A DNA stretch of 64,000 bases from Meconema thalassinum (lineage: Eukaryota > Arthropoda > Insecta > Orthoptera > Tettigoniidae): positions 1,209,782,609 to 1,209,846,608 of the forward strand of contig OX336388.2 of the NCBI GenBank assembly GCA_946902985.2. The letters run 5' to 3'. Positions 1-10,807 of the stretch are shown piece after piece; the stretch's first letter is position 1, and every line of letters starts with the position of its first letter. The translations under genes were made by a program, and so were the position numbers. The notes beneath the pieces were generated by a model that was given only the letters and a program-made list of their open reading frames with translations, was not told the origin of the DNA and searched no databases.

Positions 1-215
1 CTGGGAAAGGAAAGTGTGAATGTAAGGACTAGGAATTTGAAGGTATCTGCTGTGGCCTAGAGTTAGGGACCAACCCCGGCATTTGCCTGAAAGGAAGATG
101 GGAAACCACAGAAAACCATCTTCAAGGTTGCCTGGGGGGGATTCGAACCTCCTTGCCTCCCGGATGTGAGCGACTGCCTGCAGCCACGCCGTAACAACCA
201 CGGCTAACTCACCCG
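1..215 (-). repeat. tRNA-derived SINE, minus strand
   Basis: On the minus strand the right end reads as a tRNA-like head (GGTGAGTTAGCCGTGGTTG, then a B-box-like GGTTCGAATCC complementary to 150-160). It is followed leftward by a body containing the complement of GGCATTTGCCTG and GGGAAACCACAG. A similar body motif (CCAGGCAAATGCCGGGATGG) occurs at about 4477-4496. The head-plus-shared-body layout is that of a Pol III tRNA-derived SINE. The element may run off the left edge. Family name not assigned. Confidence 0.6.
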
Positions 216-929
216 GTATTCAGATAGTGAAATGAGTGAACTGGACAATGCTAGAAAGTAATGTGGTTTACAAATCATGATCAAATTTGTTGTTTAGCAA
301 TGTACCCCAAGATTTTTTTGTTCCTTTTTATAATATTTAGTAATGTTTATGTAGATTTATGTGTAGATAAAGAGGTCATAAAATGAGTCTAATAAAACAA
401 AATTATAATTACCTTCTAAAAGAACGAAAATAATGTTGGAGTCAAAATTGTAGTAGTTAATTTTTAGTAATAAACTATTGTGGATATATACAAATATGTA
501 AGTATATACTTATCTAGATATATTAATAAATAACCAAAGACTAGTATAATTTATTCTAAATGCCAAGTAGAGCCCGTATAAGCACTAAATCATATACCAA
601 GCTGATGTTAGGGAGCGCCTATAGACACTACCTCTCGCGTAAGTGAGGACAACGCTACCGATGGCGGGTTAAAACAGTTATCATCATGACAATAGTATGC
701 CTCTGTTTAAAGGCGATGGTGTTGGTTCAGTATACTGAGGTTATCAGCTGCAATAAGCGTTGGTGCTTTCCGATCCTTATCCTAGAACGCTCCAGTTCTG
801 TAGTAGTATTCATTATCATCCATAAAACAAATAAATCCACCGGGCGAAGCCGGACACTACTGCTAGTACAGTATAATATCCGGTGAATCACCGGCCCCTA
901 ATAATATTGTTTTATGCAGCACAACTAGC
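216..929. other. AT-rich stretch without recognised gene
   Basis: Contains no reading frame resembling a known family. It is AT-rich to about 600, then becomes mixed. Short palindromes occur near 835-900 (for example CCGGTGAATCACCGG at about 880). Nothing else can be supported. Confidence 0.5.
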
Positions 930-1162
930 GTTGTTATCAGGAAGGTCGATATTTCTCTGCTTACATCCCGTATTGTGCTAATGCAGTGCAAGCGTACCCT
1001 GCAAACGATACTGAACCATATTATTTTTCCCTCGATGTTACTTCAGACTAATGCGACGGAAAAATAATTAATAGGCTTTAGTATCGTTTGCGGGATATGC
1101 TTGCAGTGCAATAGTAGCACATGAGATGCAGGCAGAGAAATATCGACCTTCCTGATAACAAC
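930..1162. repeat. Foldback MITE with ~30-bp terminal inverted repeats
   Basis: The first bases GTTGTTATCAGGAAGGTCGA are the exact reverse complement of the last ones (TCGACCTTCCTGATAACAAC). Pairing continues inward through ATATTTCTCTGC and, with mismatches, to the GTATCGTTTGC/GCAAACGATAC pair, leaving a loop of roughly 60 bases. The 233-bp size, lack of coding capacity and long inverted ends fit a MITE-type foldback element. No clear target duplication was seen, so the superfamily is unknown. Confidence 0.75.
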
Positions 1163-1329
1163 ACAATAAAATAAATTATTAGGGCTGCTAACCCCCAAAT
1201 ATTGGATAACAACAATAAAAACGAACTCTTCTCGAACCTGTGTTAATTGTGATGGAACCGTAATTACAGGTTTTTATGTGGAGGTTTGAAAATATACCTT
1301 TAAAACTACAGTTTCTTTTAACTTTATCG

Positions 1330-1630
1330 TTGGCCTATTGAGATGCCGAGTGCAGGTCTTTCTAGTCGACGCGGGTGTCCTGCGCGTCGGGATGAGAGAT
1401 GGAATGGATGAAGATGAATTATACTGGGCAAGGATGTGGAAGGAAGCGGCCGTGGCCTGTCAGAAGGTACCGTCCCAGCATTTGTCTTGTGCAGAAAATG
1501 GCAAACCACGGAACACTATTTCAATCAAGGCTGACGGTGTGACTCGAACCCACGCATCTACCGAGTTAGCAGAGAGCTTGGCCCCATGCCCTAACGCTGC
1601 GCTTTAGCGAGCGTAACCACCGCTGCCAGT
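1330..1630 (-). repeat. tRNA-derived SINE, minus strand
   Basis: Read on the minus strand, the right end gives a tRNA-like head (GGTGGTTACGCTCGC, then the B-box-like GGTTCGAGTC complementary to about 1540-1550) followed by a body with CATTTTCTGCACAAG. The body shares the layout 'kept for nuclear repeat heads plus ~150-bp tail' with the other SINEs here. Plus-strand open frames here are incidental. Confidence 0.5.
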
Positions 1631-1809
1631 AACTACAGCATTTAAACGTTGTGATTAAGAATATATTCAGCATACTTTTCTCGCATATTGCAACAAGTAG
1701 ATCTCTAATATACAGTAGCTTGTTTTCATACTTTCTGCAGGTCCTTTCTATCCCAAAACTCTCCCGTCAATCAGATTTCCCATGTTTATGTTTATACGAA
1801 ACCGTTGGC

Positions 1810-2130
1810 CAGCAAATGGGCGTCGCACCCATCACTATGAAGACACGGGAAAAGCGCCTCCAATGTTATGGTCACGTCCAACGTGCCGCACCTGGAACAG
1901 TTACCTATTTCACTTCGTCCTTTGAAATAAATGGACAACGTCCACGTTGATGACCAAGCAGTGCTGGCATGGCACAGTAAATGCTGATCTGAAAAATCTC
2001 CACTTAAGGCCACAATATGCCCAAGATCGTGCAAATTGACGAGCCAAGATCAGAACAGCGGACCCTGCACCATCGGAGAAACGCTAAGAAGAAGACTAAG
2101 AAGAAAAAGAAGAATAAGAAGAAGATGTTT
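1810..2130 (+). pseudogene. 3' end fragment of a LINE (RT C-terminal tail)
   Basis: The translated stretch from about 1840 gives KTREKRLQCYGHVQRA. After a frame break, from about 1958, it reads TVNADLKNLHLRPQYAQDRA, then a stop, then RAKIRTADPAP. The 'RLQxYGHV ... VNADL ... AQDRAxxR' pattern is the conserved extreme C-terminus of RTE-type LINE polymerases. The piece ends in an (AAG)n-rich tail (2094-2124), as expected of a 5'-truncated retroposed copy. It is a different family from the 6.5-kb LINE, as the tail sequence differs. Broken by a frameshift and stops; not functional. Confidence 0.6.
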
Positions 2131-3811
2131 ATGTTTTTGAGATGTTTATAAACCTGTAAGATAAAATGTATTGTTTAATTCCTTTTATATAAAAAGAATG
2201 TATACAAAGATGCATTAACGCGATGAAGTACTGTTGAATGTATTGGAATGTCTTAATTGTTATGGTAGAAATTGTTCATCTGAATTAATTAGTTACAATT
2301 ATTTTTGTATTTCTCTTTTCTTTTGTACTAACTAATAGCACAATAATACGGCAGGCAATCCTACAGTACCTTGAGCTGGGACACGCTGTAGTTGAGTAAT
2401 ACTGTACACCCCTGGTTCATTACGATCTTGTACTGGTCGCTGTTGTGTGATCGTTAATCTGAGCCTCAATGACGATTCACTCGAGTGTACTTCAACTGGG
2501 CCAACTATTTCCAAACCATGCCACTTAACTCAGTTAAATTGCAAAGAAAATATAAAATCAAGGTGCATGCAGAAAGTAGGTTTCCCTATTTACTTAAGAG
2601 AACATGGTTATATACAAAACTTTATTGCTGTACCTGTTGCCAATAACGTTTTGCATGTTCTCTCTTTTTTTTAAATAGGGAATCTTACTTTCTGGATGCG
2701 TCTCGTAGGCCTATCTACGCCGGCTTAGGACCAGGATAGCGTATCTACAAAAATAGCCAAATAGGCGTATCGCATGGCTTTTCTTAGTTAGAATGAAGCA
2801 TATTTACTGCCAAAACAGCGTAAGCATAATCTTAATATTTTTTGAAATAAGCCTATAGCGTAACTACCTTCCACAAGATATCGTTAATACCTTAAAATCG
2901 TAAGTTAAGATACGTCACCTTGCTTCTATGGATTACGAGAAAAATGTTAGAGCAGTATCAGCGTAAGTGTACATACGCTACTTTGGTTCGAACTGAATTA
3001 TTGGAGCACACTAAAGGTTTGTTATGCTTACCGCCTTTTCCTTACTGCTTAATTGTATCCCCAAGCTCTATGAACTTGTGGAGTGAGGTGACATGGGAGG
3101 CAAGAAGCGAAGGACCTGTCAACAACCTGCCGTGTTATCTAGGATTCCTGTCCATCCCAATACTGCTAACATAGGGCCGTTGCCTATACCAGTGAGATGT
3201 TGCAAATGAGTGAGTGATCGACCAATATATTTGGTTCTGTTACTCTCACTGCTTAGTGAGAGTATTATGTTGAAAATACATGGAGTAGTTTTAGCCGAAC
3301 CTGCTGCTGAGTGCCATAAAAACATCCTAGGCAGACAAAGTGTTTGTTTATGAAATGATTTTATAAGGAATAAAGTATTCTTCTGCCATTATTTTTTTCT
3401 GACAGGAAAGTAGGAAAATTGGGAGAATATGGTTTTATGTGACTGTGGGAAATCAAAAGTTAAGTTTTATTTTACACATTATTTAATCAGTCATGTCAAG
3501 AAGATGATTTATATTACAGTATTATTTGTATGTCAAGGCAAATTTTTTAATGAATTGTTAAATATTTTAAGCCACACACAAAGAAGATCAGAACTTAACC
3601 CATCAGTTAGATGAAAACACTACGGCAAGGTGGGAAGAGGGTAAATTGATTGAACAGTTTGCCAGTGGCCATCCAGTAAATGTGAGAAAGTTTAAATAGC
3701 TGGTCAGAGTAGCAAGAAAGGAGGAGAGAGGAAAAATGGGTTTGTGATGGATGGTTTTATGATTGTGATTTTTTTAGGCCCATTGTAGAATTTATGATTT
3801 ATTTCATTCAA
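2131..3811. other. Non-coding stretch, one small repeat match
   Basis: No protein family is recognisable. Around 2690-2755 the minus strand (GGATACGCTAT-like, CTGGTCC, AGCCGGCGT) resembles 32614-32652 on the plus strand, the left flank of the Helentron-like element, so it belongs to a dispersed repeat. The rest is AT-rich single-copy-looking DNA as far as can be seen. Confidence 0.4.
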
Positions 3812-4128
3812 TGAAGATCTTTGGACCATCACCAATCAACAACCGATTAGCATCCAGATCAAGGAGAGGAAATGGCGCTGGATTGGTCATACACTAAGGA
3901 AGCCGGACGGAGCTATTGAGAGGGCGGTGCTAGACTGGAATCCTCAAGGCGCCAGGAAGCGAGGTCGACCGAAGAAGACCTGGAAGAGGACGATCGAAAA
4001 TGAAATTGCAGAGGTGGACAAGAACTGGAGTCAAGTGAAGAGAATGGCCAGGAACCGTACTGCGTGGAGAAATTTCGCCAAGGCCCTATGCTCCGGAAGG
4101 AGCGGCAGGAATTAAGCTAAGCTAAGCT
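3812..4128 (+). pseudogene. LINE 3' end fragment, second family
   Basis: An open stretch from about 3812 to the TAA at 4113-4115 encodes ISIQIKERKWRWIGHTLRK followed by LDWNPQGARKRGRPKKTWKR and VKRMARNRTAWRNFAKALC. The 'RKWRWIGHTLRK ... WNPQGxRxRGRPxxTWxR ... A-R-x-AWR' signature is the C-terminal tail of a LINE reverse transcriptase (RTE-like). It ends in a short (TAAGC)n tail (4115-4130). The upstream RT domain is missing, so this is a 5'-truncated copy. The reading frame is uninterrupted over the preserved part, which suggests it is not ancient. Confidence 0.65.
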
Positions 4129-4130
4129 AA

Positions 4131-4217
4131 AAATCCGATGACTTCGGCCGGGTTTGAACCCGCAATCTTGGGCATAGAAGTTCAGCATGCTACCAACTAG
4201 CCTACGCCACCGAAGCC
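4131..4217 (-). repeat. tRNA-like SINE head, minus strand
   Basis: On the minus strand it reads GGCTTCGGTGGCGTAGGC, TAGTTGGTAGCATGCTGAAC, then GCGGGTTCAAACCCGGCC. It has a tRNA-like A-box region and a canonical B box. A diverged copy of the same head lies in each ~1-kb unit at about 12510-12580 and 31710-31790, so this is an interspersed tRNA-derived head, not a unique tRNA gene. No matching acceptor stem was found. Confidence 0.55.
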
Positions 4218-4269
4218 GCTCAAGCAAATTACCGAAAAGACCTGGCAAGAAGGGGAAACAGTATAGGAA

Positions 4270-4650
4270 ATGGTCTGTTAGTAAAACTGATCACCTCGTG
4301 GTTAAGCGTTTAGCATTCTTGGCTGACGTCCCGGAGGTCCGGGTTCAATTCCCGGTATTGTCTTAGGGCTGGAACGGGATACACTCAGCCTCATGAGGCA
4401 AAACTGAGAAGAGGCGGGTTGGATTCCTACCTCAACCATCCTGGAAGGGATTTTCCATGGGTTCCCACGTCTACTCCAGGCAAATGCCGGGATGGTTCCT
4501 AACTTAAGTATATCAATGACTTTAGTCATGATCAATTTTTTCCCGTATTGAATTTATGATCTTTAATTTTGCTATGGAAAAGTGGTTAAGCATAATTAAA
4601 GATCCTAACTTAAGGTCACGACCGCTTTCTTGCCAATAAAATAATAATAA
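4270..4650 (+). repeat. tRNA-derived SINE interrupted by a 108-bp insert
   Basis: A-box-like CTCGTGGTTAAGCG and B-box GGTTCAATTCCC (about 4330-4352) start the element. A body with CCTACCTCAACCATCCTGGA and GGCAAATGCCGGGATGG follows. The body is cut after TCCTAACTTAAG (about 4496-4507), and the same 12 bases recur at about 4604-4615, after which the SINE body resumes (GGTCACGACCGCTT). The short intervening segment is therefore an insertion with a 12-bp target duplication. The tail is (AATA)n-like near 4637-4650. Confidence 0.65.
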
Positions 4651-4799
4651 AAAATACACACACCAGTCATCGGATGGAATCAACTCACACCCAGGTACAC
4701 GGGGTTAAATGACAACGATGAAACGACAGCAACAACTGATAGTAAAACTTCCTATGAAGTTGATTCAGCAGATTGCAGCAACTGGAGGGGATTTAACAT

Positions 4800-4965
4800 T
4801 GAAGTAATGACTGGGTGTGCTGGCGCTACGATCAAGCTGTTTGCCTCTCAGCAAGGCGGGAAATGCCATGTCCCGTGGTGCGTAAAAGGAGGTCCTGAGG
4901 CTTATAATCTCAAGATTAATAACCACGTAAAACTAAAAACTTCCCTCCTACAAATGAACCGCACT
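4800..4965 (+). repeat. SINE fragment, same family as 11398-11600
   Basis: Shares body segments with the copy at 11398-11600: AAATGCCATGTCCCGTGG versus AAATACCATGTCCTGTGG, then GTAAAAGGAGGTCC, then CACGTAAAACTA followed by AACTTC. The tRNA-like head is degenerate here. It is a diverged dispersed copy. Confidence 0.5.
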
Positions 4966-5022
4966 CTCATGGCGTGTTTCATACTGACCTTCAAAAGCGT
5001 TAGGTTTTCATTTTAAAATAAT

Positions 5023-5032
5023 ATTTATTTAC

Positions 5033-5063
<31 letters not shown>

Positions 5064-5069
5064 TTTGCG
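5023..5069. repeat. (TTTA)n microsatellite
   Basis: A run of ATTT/TTTA units, about eleven copies, with one ACTT interruption near its start. Confidence 0.9.
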
Positions 5070-6440
5070 GACAACAGGATTTTCATCCCAATTACAGTGG
5101 CATAAAGATTACACAGTATGTTATCTTATAACTTATACTAACTACTAAACAGTAACTAAATAAAACTAATTAAAATAACTAGGTGTGAAATTTAAACATT
5201 ATAGTACAAATAATACATGTGTAATACAAGGTTGGCTAGGTGGAATGACACAATGGTAAGAATTCATGATGTACATTTTGCAAGGTTTGAGGCATTATTT
5301 CTGGTTAGTGGTTAGAAATTCCATCAAAAATGCTGTCAAGGAAGTACTAAAATCTATGGCATTATTTCTTTGAACAACATTGTTGAAAATATAACATAGT
5401 CTGATCAGCGGTGTATTTTTTGTAGTCAGATGTCCTGGTTCTTTTAATTTAAAATGTGATATTGTTCCTTGAATTGATGCGTGGTACATGGAAATTTAAG
5501 AGAGAAAGGAATTCGGAATTATCAATTTAATTATTTATAATTTTGAAAAGGAATTTCATAGCATCTATTTTTCTTCGTATTTCGTATATGCTATCATATC
5601 CTTGCCATCAACGTCTCAAAGAGTCACTTCATGACACATTTTCTCAATGAGCCAGAAACCTCGCACAGGATAGCTGTGGGTAGAGTACATCAAACAGCAA
5701 GCCTGGAAAATATTGAAGGATTACGCATCTTATATGTTATGTAGCCCACGTTGTTTTATATTTCGCGGTACAGAACCGGCAACGCTGTCTCCCTCCCTCG
5801 TGAGAAATGTCAGAGCCGGATACTTGGCGGCTGGACTGTAAAAATCATCCGCAAATTTTCTCCTAACATTATCCGCTGCTTATCCGCTATCCGCACAGCC
5901 ATGCAAACTAATTCCTCATGGTGAAACTTTTTGCGGATATCCGTGGGTTTATCCGTGAATATCCGCATCCGCGCAGTGCTTTACCTATAGATGCCACATA
6001 CATTCAAGAACCTGGGCTGATGTCCATTAATTCGCAAGCCCTAAATAAATGGCTTACATTGGCTTTTGTTTAAAGGTTATTCACCAGTAGATTCACTCTC
6101 TTGTAATTATTGTCAATTCAAATTACAGTACAGTAAGTATGTAGTTAGTTTTAGTTGTAAGTATGAAGTTAATTTGTTTATTAGCTATATGTCATTGTTC
6201 TATTAGACTGTGGTGTGTGAGTGTGTCTGGTGAGGGTGCATGTGAGTGGGCCTGGTGACAGACTGTTTTAGTGGTAGTATTTGTTTGTTGGTGAAACTTT
6301 AGTATTTTTTTCGTTAGTAGAATTTTGGTATTTAATTGTTAGTAGAAGGTTAGTATTTTGTAGTAGAATCGCTCTTTACTTATTCTGAAAGGGAGTAGCA
6401 GCCTTCCAGAATAAATCAATTCTTTACTAGTCTAATAGAC
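5070..6440. other. Non-coding stretch upstream of the RTE-like LINE
   Basis: No recognisable coding sequence. Around 5880-5970 there is a local run of ATCCGC-containing words (TTATCCGCTATCCGC, GGATATCCGTGG, ATATCCGCATCCGC), a degenerate short-word repeat. From about 6120 to 6400 TAGT/GTTAGT words recur, which may already belong to the LINE 5' untranslated region. Confidence 0.4.
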
Positions 6441-9400
6441 GGTTAAGATATTGATAATATAAGCCAACTAATGGCTACACTGCGTTCTGCTGCACGGCTG
6501 AAAGCAACGGGAAACTACAGCCGTAATGCTATTTCCGAGGATATGCACCTCTCTATGCATAATTACATGTGATGATAGCCTCCTCCCTTGTAAAATTTCA
6601 ATCCGGAGGTAAACTAGTCCCCCGTTCGGATCTCCGGGTGGGGACTACTCGAGAGGGGATTAACATCACAGAAGTGACAAAGAGGAAATCTGACATTCTA
6701 CGGATAGGAGCGTGGAATGTTAGAAGTCTGCTAGGAAGTGGAAAGTTAGAAAACTTAGAAAGGGAAATGGATAGGTTGAGGTTGGATTTGGTTGGGATTA
6801 GTGAAATGCGATGGCAGGAAGAGCAGGACTTTTGGTCAGGAGACTATAGGGTCCTTAGCACCAAATCAAACAATGGCCAAGCATTGGTTGGTCTCATATT
6901 GAGTAGGAAACTTGGACAGCGGGTGGAATATTATGAGCAATACAGTGAACGGATTATTGTAGCAAAAATCAATACTAAACCTACGTGCACCACAGTGGTA
7001 CAAGTCTATATGCCTACCAGTCAAGCTGATGATGAGGATGTTGAAAAGGTCTACGAAGAAATAGATGACATTCTGAGGTATATCAAAGGTGATGAAAATG
7101 TTATAGTAATGGGAGATTGGAATGCTGTGGTAGGAAAAGGGAGAGAAGGGAAGATAGGAGGAGATTTCGGATTAGGTGAAAGGAATGATCGAGGAAGCAG
7201 GCTGATGGAATTCTGCACCGAACATGAGCTGGTCATAGCTAACACCTTATTCAATAACCACAATAGAAGAATATACACATGGATGAGACCAGGAGATACA
7301 GGGCGTTACCAAATCGATTTCATTATGGTCAAGCAGAGGTTTCGAAACCAGATTTTGGATTGTAAAACATATCCTGGTGCTGACATAAACTCTGACCACA
7401 ATCTGGTTGTAATGAAATGCAGATTAAAGTTGAAGAAACTGAAGAAAAGTCAAAAGCCAAAAAGGTGGGCAATAGACAGACTGAAAGTAAAGGATGTAAA
7501 CGAAAGATTCAAGAAGAGTATAAAGGAAGGACTAATCAAAACCCCTAAACAAACTTCAATTGCAGACGAATGGGCACTTTTGAAGAATGAAATAACAAAA
7601 TCCGCATAAGAAAACATTGGTAGGAAAGAAAGAATAGGTAGAAAACCGTGGATCACTCAGGATATACTAGAATTGATGGATGAAAGGCGGAAACACAAGA
7701 ATCTAAGAGATGAAAAGGGGAAAGCAGAATACAGACGTCTGAGAAATGAGGTTAACAAGAAGTGCCAGGAAGCGAAAGAAGAATGGTTGAAAGAGAAATG
7801 TGCAGGTATAGAAAATTGTCTGAAATTAGGAAGAGTAGACACAGCTTATCGAAGGATTAAGAATACTTTTGGGGAAATGAAGACTAAGTGCTGTAATATT
7901 AGGGACACAAATGGAAAGCCTCTAACAGATAGGGAAGAAAAGGTTGAGAGATGGAAAGCTTACATAGAGTGCTTGTATAAGGGAAAGGAGATCGAGAATC
8001 ATGTAATGGAAAGGGAGAAGGGAATTGATGAGGATGCAAAAGGAGATTTAATATTGAGATCAGAATTTGACAGAGCATTAGAGGACTTAGGCAGGAACAA
8101 AACACCAGGCATAGATGATATACCGATTGAGTTGCTACGCTGCATAGGAGATGAAGGTCTGATCAGGTTATTTCACTTGGTGTGTAGGATTTATGAGACA
8201 GGTGAGGTACCCCCTGATTTCAAGAAGAATGTTATCCCTATACCAAAGAAAGTGGGAGCTGACAGATGTGAAGATTACCGTACAATCAGCTTGATTACTC
8301 ATGCTTCAAAGATCCTGTCTAGAATAATTTACAAGAGGATTGAAAGCCAGATAGAAACGGAGTTGGGTGAAGACCAGTTTGGTTTCAGGAGAAATGTAGG
8401 AACAAGGGAAGCTGTACTGTCTTAGGCTGATTTTGGAAGGTAGAATAAGGAGAGATAAGAGAACGTTCATGGCATTTGTAGACTTAGAAAAGGCTTTTGA
8501 TAACGTTGAGTGGACTAAATTGTTTGACATTTTGAAATCTATTGGAATAAAGTACAGGGATAGGAGGGTGATATACAATCTATACAGAAACCAGACAGCA
8601 GTCATTCGAGCTGAAGGACATGAGAGAGAAGCTGGTATTCAGAAAGGTGTAAGGCAAGGCTGCAACTTATCACCCATACTTTTCAATCTTTACATTGAAC
8701 AAGCAATGAAGGAAATTGGAGAAAAATTTAAAGTGGGAGTGAAGATTCAAGGAGAAATAATTTCTACTCTGAGATTTGCTGATGACATCGTCATCTTGGC
8801 CGACAAGCCTGAGGATTTGAATGAGTTTTTGAATGGTATGGATTCCTTCTTACGGAAGGAATTCATGATGAAAATTAATAAATGTAAAACAAAAATACTG
8901 GAATGCAGCCGAAATAAATCAGAAACCTCTATGGAGATCAAATTGGCCGGTGAAAAGCTGAAGGAAGTAGGAGACTTCTGTTACTTAGGAAGCAGAATAA
9001 CCAGTGATGGACGAAGCAAAGAGGATATAAAAAGTAGGTTGGCTCAGGCAAGGAAAGCCTTTCTACAAAAAAGGAATCTGTTGACATCGAATATAGATTT
9101 AGGTATTAGGAAGTCATTTTTGAAAGCCTTTGTCTGGAGCGTGGCGCTCTATGGAAGTGAAACTTGGACTATTGGTGCAGCAGAAAAGAGGAGAATTGAA
9201 GCATTTGAAATGTGGTGTTACAGGAGAATGATGAAGATCAGATGGGTAGATAGGGTTACAAACGAAGGGGTATTAAGGCGAGTGGGAGAGGAGAGATGTT
9301 TCTGGCGACTGCTAATGAAGAGAAGAGATAGGTTGGTAGGACACATACTAAGACACCCAGGAATAGCAAGCTTAGTTATGGAAGGAAGGGTCGAGGATAA

Positions 9401-9560
9401 GAACTGTAGGGGTAGTCCAAGATTAGAATATGTTAAACAGATTGTCTCGGATGTAGGGTGTGGGAGCTATGTAGAAATGAAACGATTAGCTCAGGACAGG
9501 GAGGAATGGAGAGCTGCATCAAACCAGTCAAAAGACTGAAGACTCAAACAACAACAACTA
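6441..9560 (+). mobile_element. Near full-length RTE-like LINE, copy 1
   Basis: The unit comprises a 5' untranslated part (about 6441-6568), one long reading frame for endonuclease plus reverse transcriptase, a very short 3' part and a (CAA)n-type tail (9548-9558). A single ORF, a tiny 3' UTR and a simple-repeat tail are typical of the RTE clade. Copy 2 (52048-53151 continuing at 61675-63119) allows base-by-base comparison and shows the lesions in this copy. The exact 5' boundary and target duplication could not be fixed. Confidence 0.8.
6569..9539 (+). pseudogene. RTE-like LINE ORF: AP endonuclease + reverse transcriptase
   Basis: The product nicks chromosomal DNA and reverse-transcribes its own RNA at the nick. 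The N-terminal endonuclease shows RIGAWNVRSLL, GISEMRW, MGDWNA and SDHNLVV (EEP-family catalytic motifs). The RT shows DLEKAFDNVEW, GVRQGCNLSPILFNLY and LRFADDIVIL, so the FADD catalytic pair is intact. The C-terminal tail has MMKIRWVDRVTNE and WRAASNQSK. Frame 2 runs 6569-7609 to a TAA where copy 2 has CAA, continues in the same frame to 8425, then shifts: 'GTACTGTC' here against 'GTACTAAGTC' in copy 2, a 2-base loss near 8419. Frame 3 carries the rest to the stop at 9537-9539. With one nonsense codon and one frameshift it cannot make full-length protein but is otherwise well preserved. Confidence 0.85.
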
Positions 9561-9969
9561 CGCACGGATCGGAAACCCCTACATCTCTCATTATCGTCCG
9601 CTATCGACACTCCTCTCAGGTTCACATAACTTGGACTCGAGTAGTGCTGTAGTAGCTTAAATGCCTTTCAGTTGTTGGTGAATTCGTTCATTACTGTGCA
9701 AAGTTTGAATAGCTACGATGCATTTAAGCCGAGATCAGAATATTATGGCTGCATTAAATATACCAAAGTAATGTTGATTTATTTGGAGCTAGATCATAGT
9801 ATTCAGGAATAGATTTTATAACCGAGTTGAGGAGAGGCCAACTCAGTGATCATGGATCTTTATGAATGCTATCATTAACTAATTTATAAAACGCATGTGA
9901 TTCCCAGAGGCTATAACTACACTAAGTACTGCATTCATCGCTTTTCCAGAGCCACCATCCGCAATTTCA
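9561..9969. other. Non-coding spacer
   Basis: No coding family or repeat was recognised between the LINE tail and the acidic ORF. Confidence 0.4.
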
Positions 9970-10690
9970 GTGCCCATTGATTCTAAAGCAGAGTTTGGAA
10001 GTGATGTGGATTATGAATTAGAATTAGATTCCGAACAGGAGAAAACTTTGTCAGAACTCACAAACGTTTCTGGAAAACAAAATCACAATTCTGAGGATCT
10101 GCAAGAAAGTTCGTGTGGTGTTAAGTCTATAGTAAGTGCTATGAAATACAGTACGGCACCAGATACATTTCAAGAATGCCCTATTGGGAGAGAAATCACC
10201 ACTGAAGGAGGTATTTGCATTGACGTAGATGACAAAAGTGATGATGAAAAATAAGAAATTTCAGAAGACTCATTTGTGCCATCATCCTCGAACGGGATTA
10301 CAACAGACGATGAAATGCATGACATGGAGACCCACACTGTTAGGAGAAAAAGAAAAATCAGTACCAGCGTCCCATTGGCAGGTAGGAGTTGCGATGTCAT
10401 TAGCACTCACAGAATTTATGTCGGATTAAAGAACAGAATGACACCCCAGAAGATAATGGCAACAATACTACTAAAAGAAGGATGAGAAGAAAAATCACTC
10501 AGCCAACTGAGTAGAAAAGGAACAAACGTAAAATGAACAGGCAAAGTGGACAGCCCTATAAAAGTGACAGTAACATTCTGAAACCAGGTAAATTCTTACA
10601 ACATAGAGACTGTTCGAATTGCCATAGAAAGGGTTCAAGTAACTTTGGTGAAGAAAGTAGACAAAATATATTCTCATCATTTTGGAAGTT
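9970..10690 (+). pseudogene. Remnant ORF, acidic N-part then basic Cys region
   Basis: From the ATG at 9970 an acidic 94-residue stretch (about 21 Asp/Glu in 94, with VDDKSDDEK at its end) runs to a stop at 10252. After frame changes, coding-like text continues: TKRRMRRKITQP, then RKMNRQSGQPYKSDSNIL, then HRDCSNCHRK and ESRQNIFSSFWKL (about 10440-10685). A basic stretch followed by 'GQxY ... CxxC ... R+xIFxxFWxL' is, from memory, the N-terminal layout of a family of uncharacterised arthropod proteins with a C-terminal DUF7869-type domain. That link is recall, not a search. The frame is broken by several stops and a 120-bp direct repeat. It could also be a decayed host exon. Confidence 0.35.
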
Positions 10691-10807
10691 GCGATGCCAT
10701 TAGCACTCACGGAAATTTATGTCGGATTAAAGAACAGAATGACACCCCAGAAGACAATGACAATAATACTACTAAAAGAAAGATGAGAAGAAAAATCACT
10801 CAGCCAT
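10388..10807 (+). repeat. Two 120-bp direct repeats 300 bp apart
   Basis: 10388-10506 and 10688-10807 are near identical (GTTGCGATGYCATTAGCACT ... AGAAAAATCACTCAGCCA). This suggests a ~300-bp tandem duplication inside the remnant ORF. The second copy interrupts the FWKL-containing segment. Confidence 0.85.

Noticed and set aside
4131..4217. Functional tRNA gene
   Set aside because: Good A- and B-box-like text, but no acceptor stem pairing and diverged copies of the same head lie in dispersed repeats at 12.5 and 31.7 kb.
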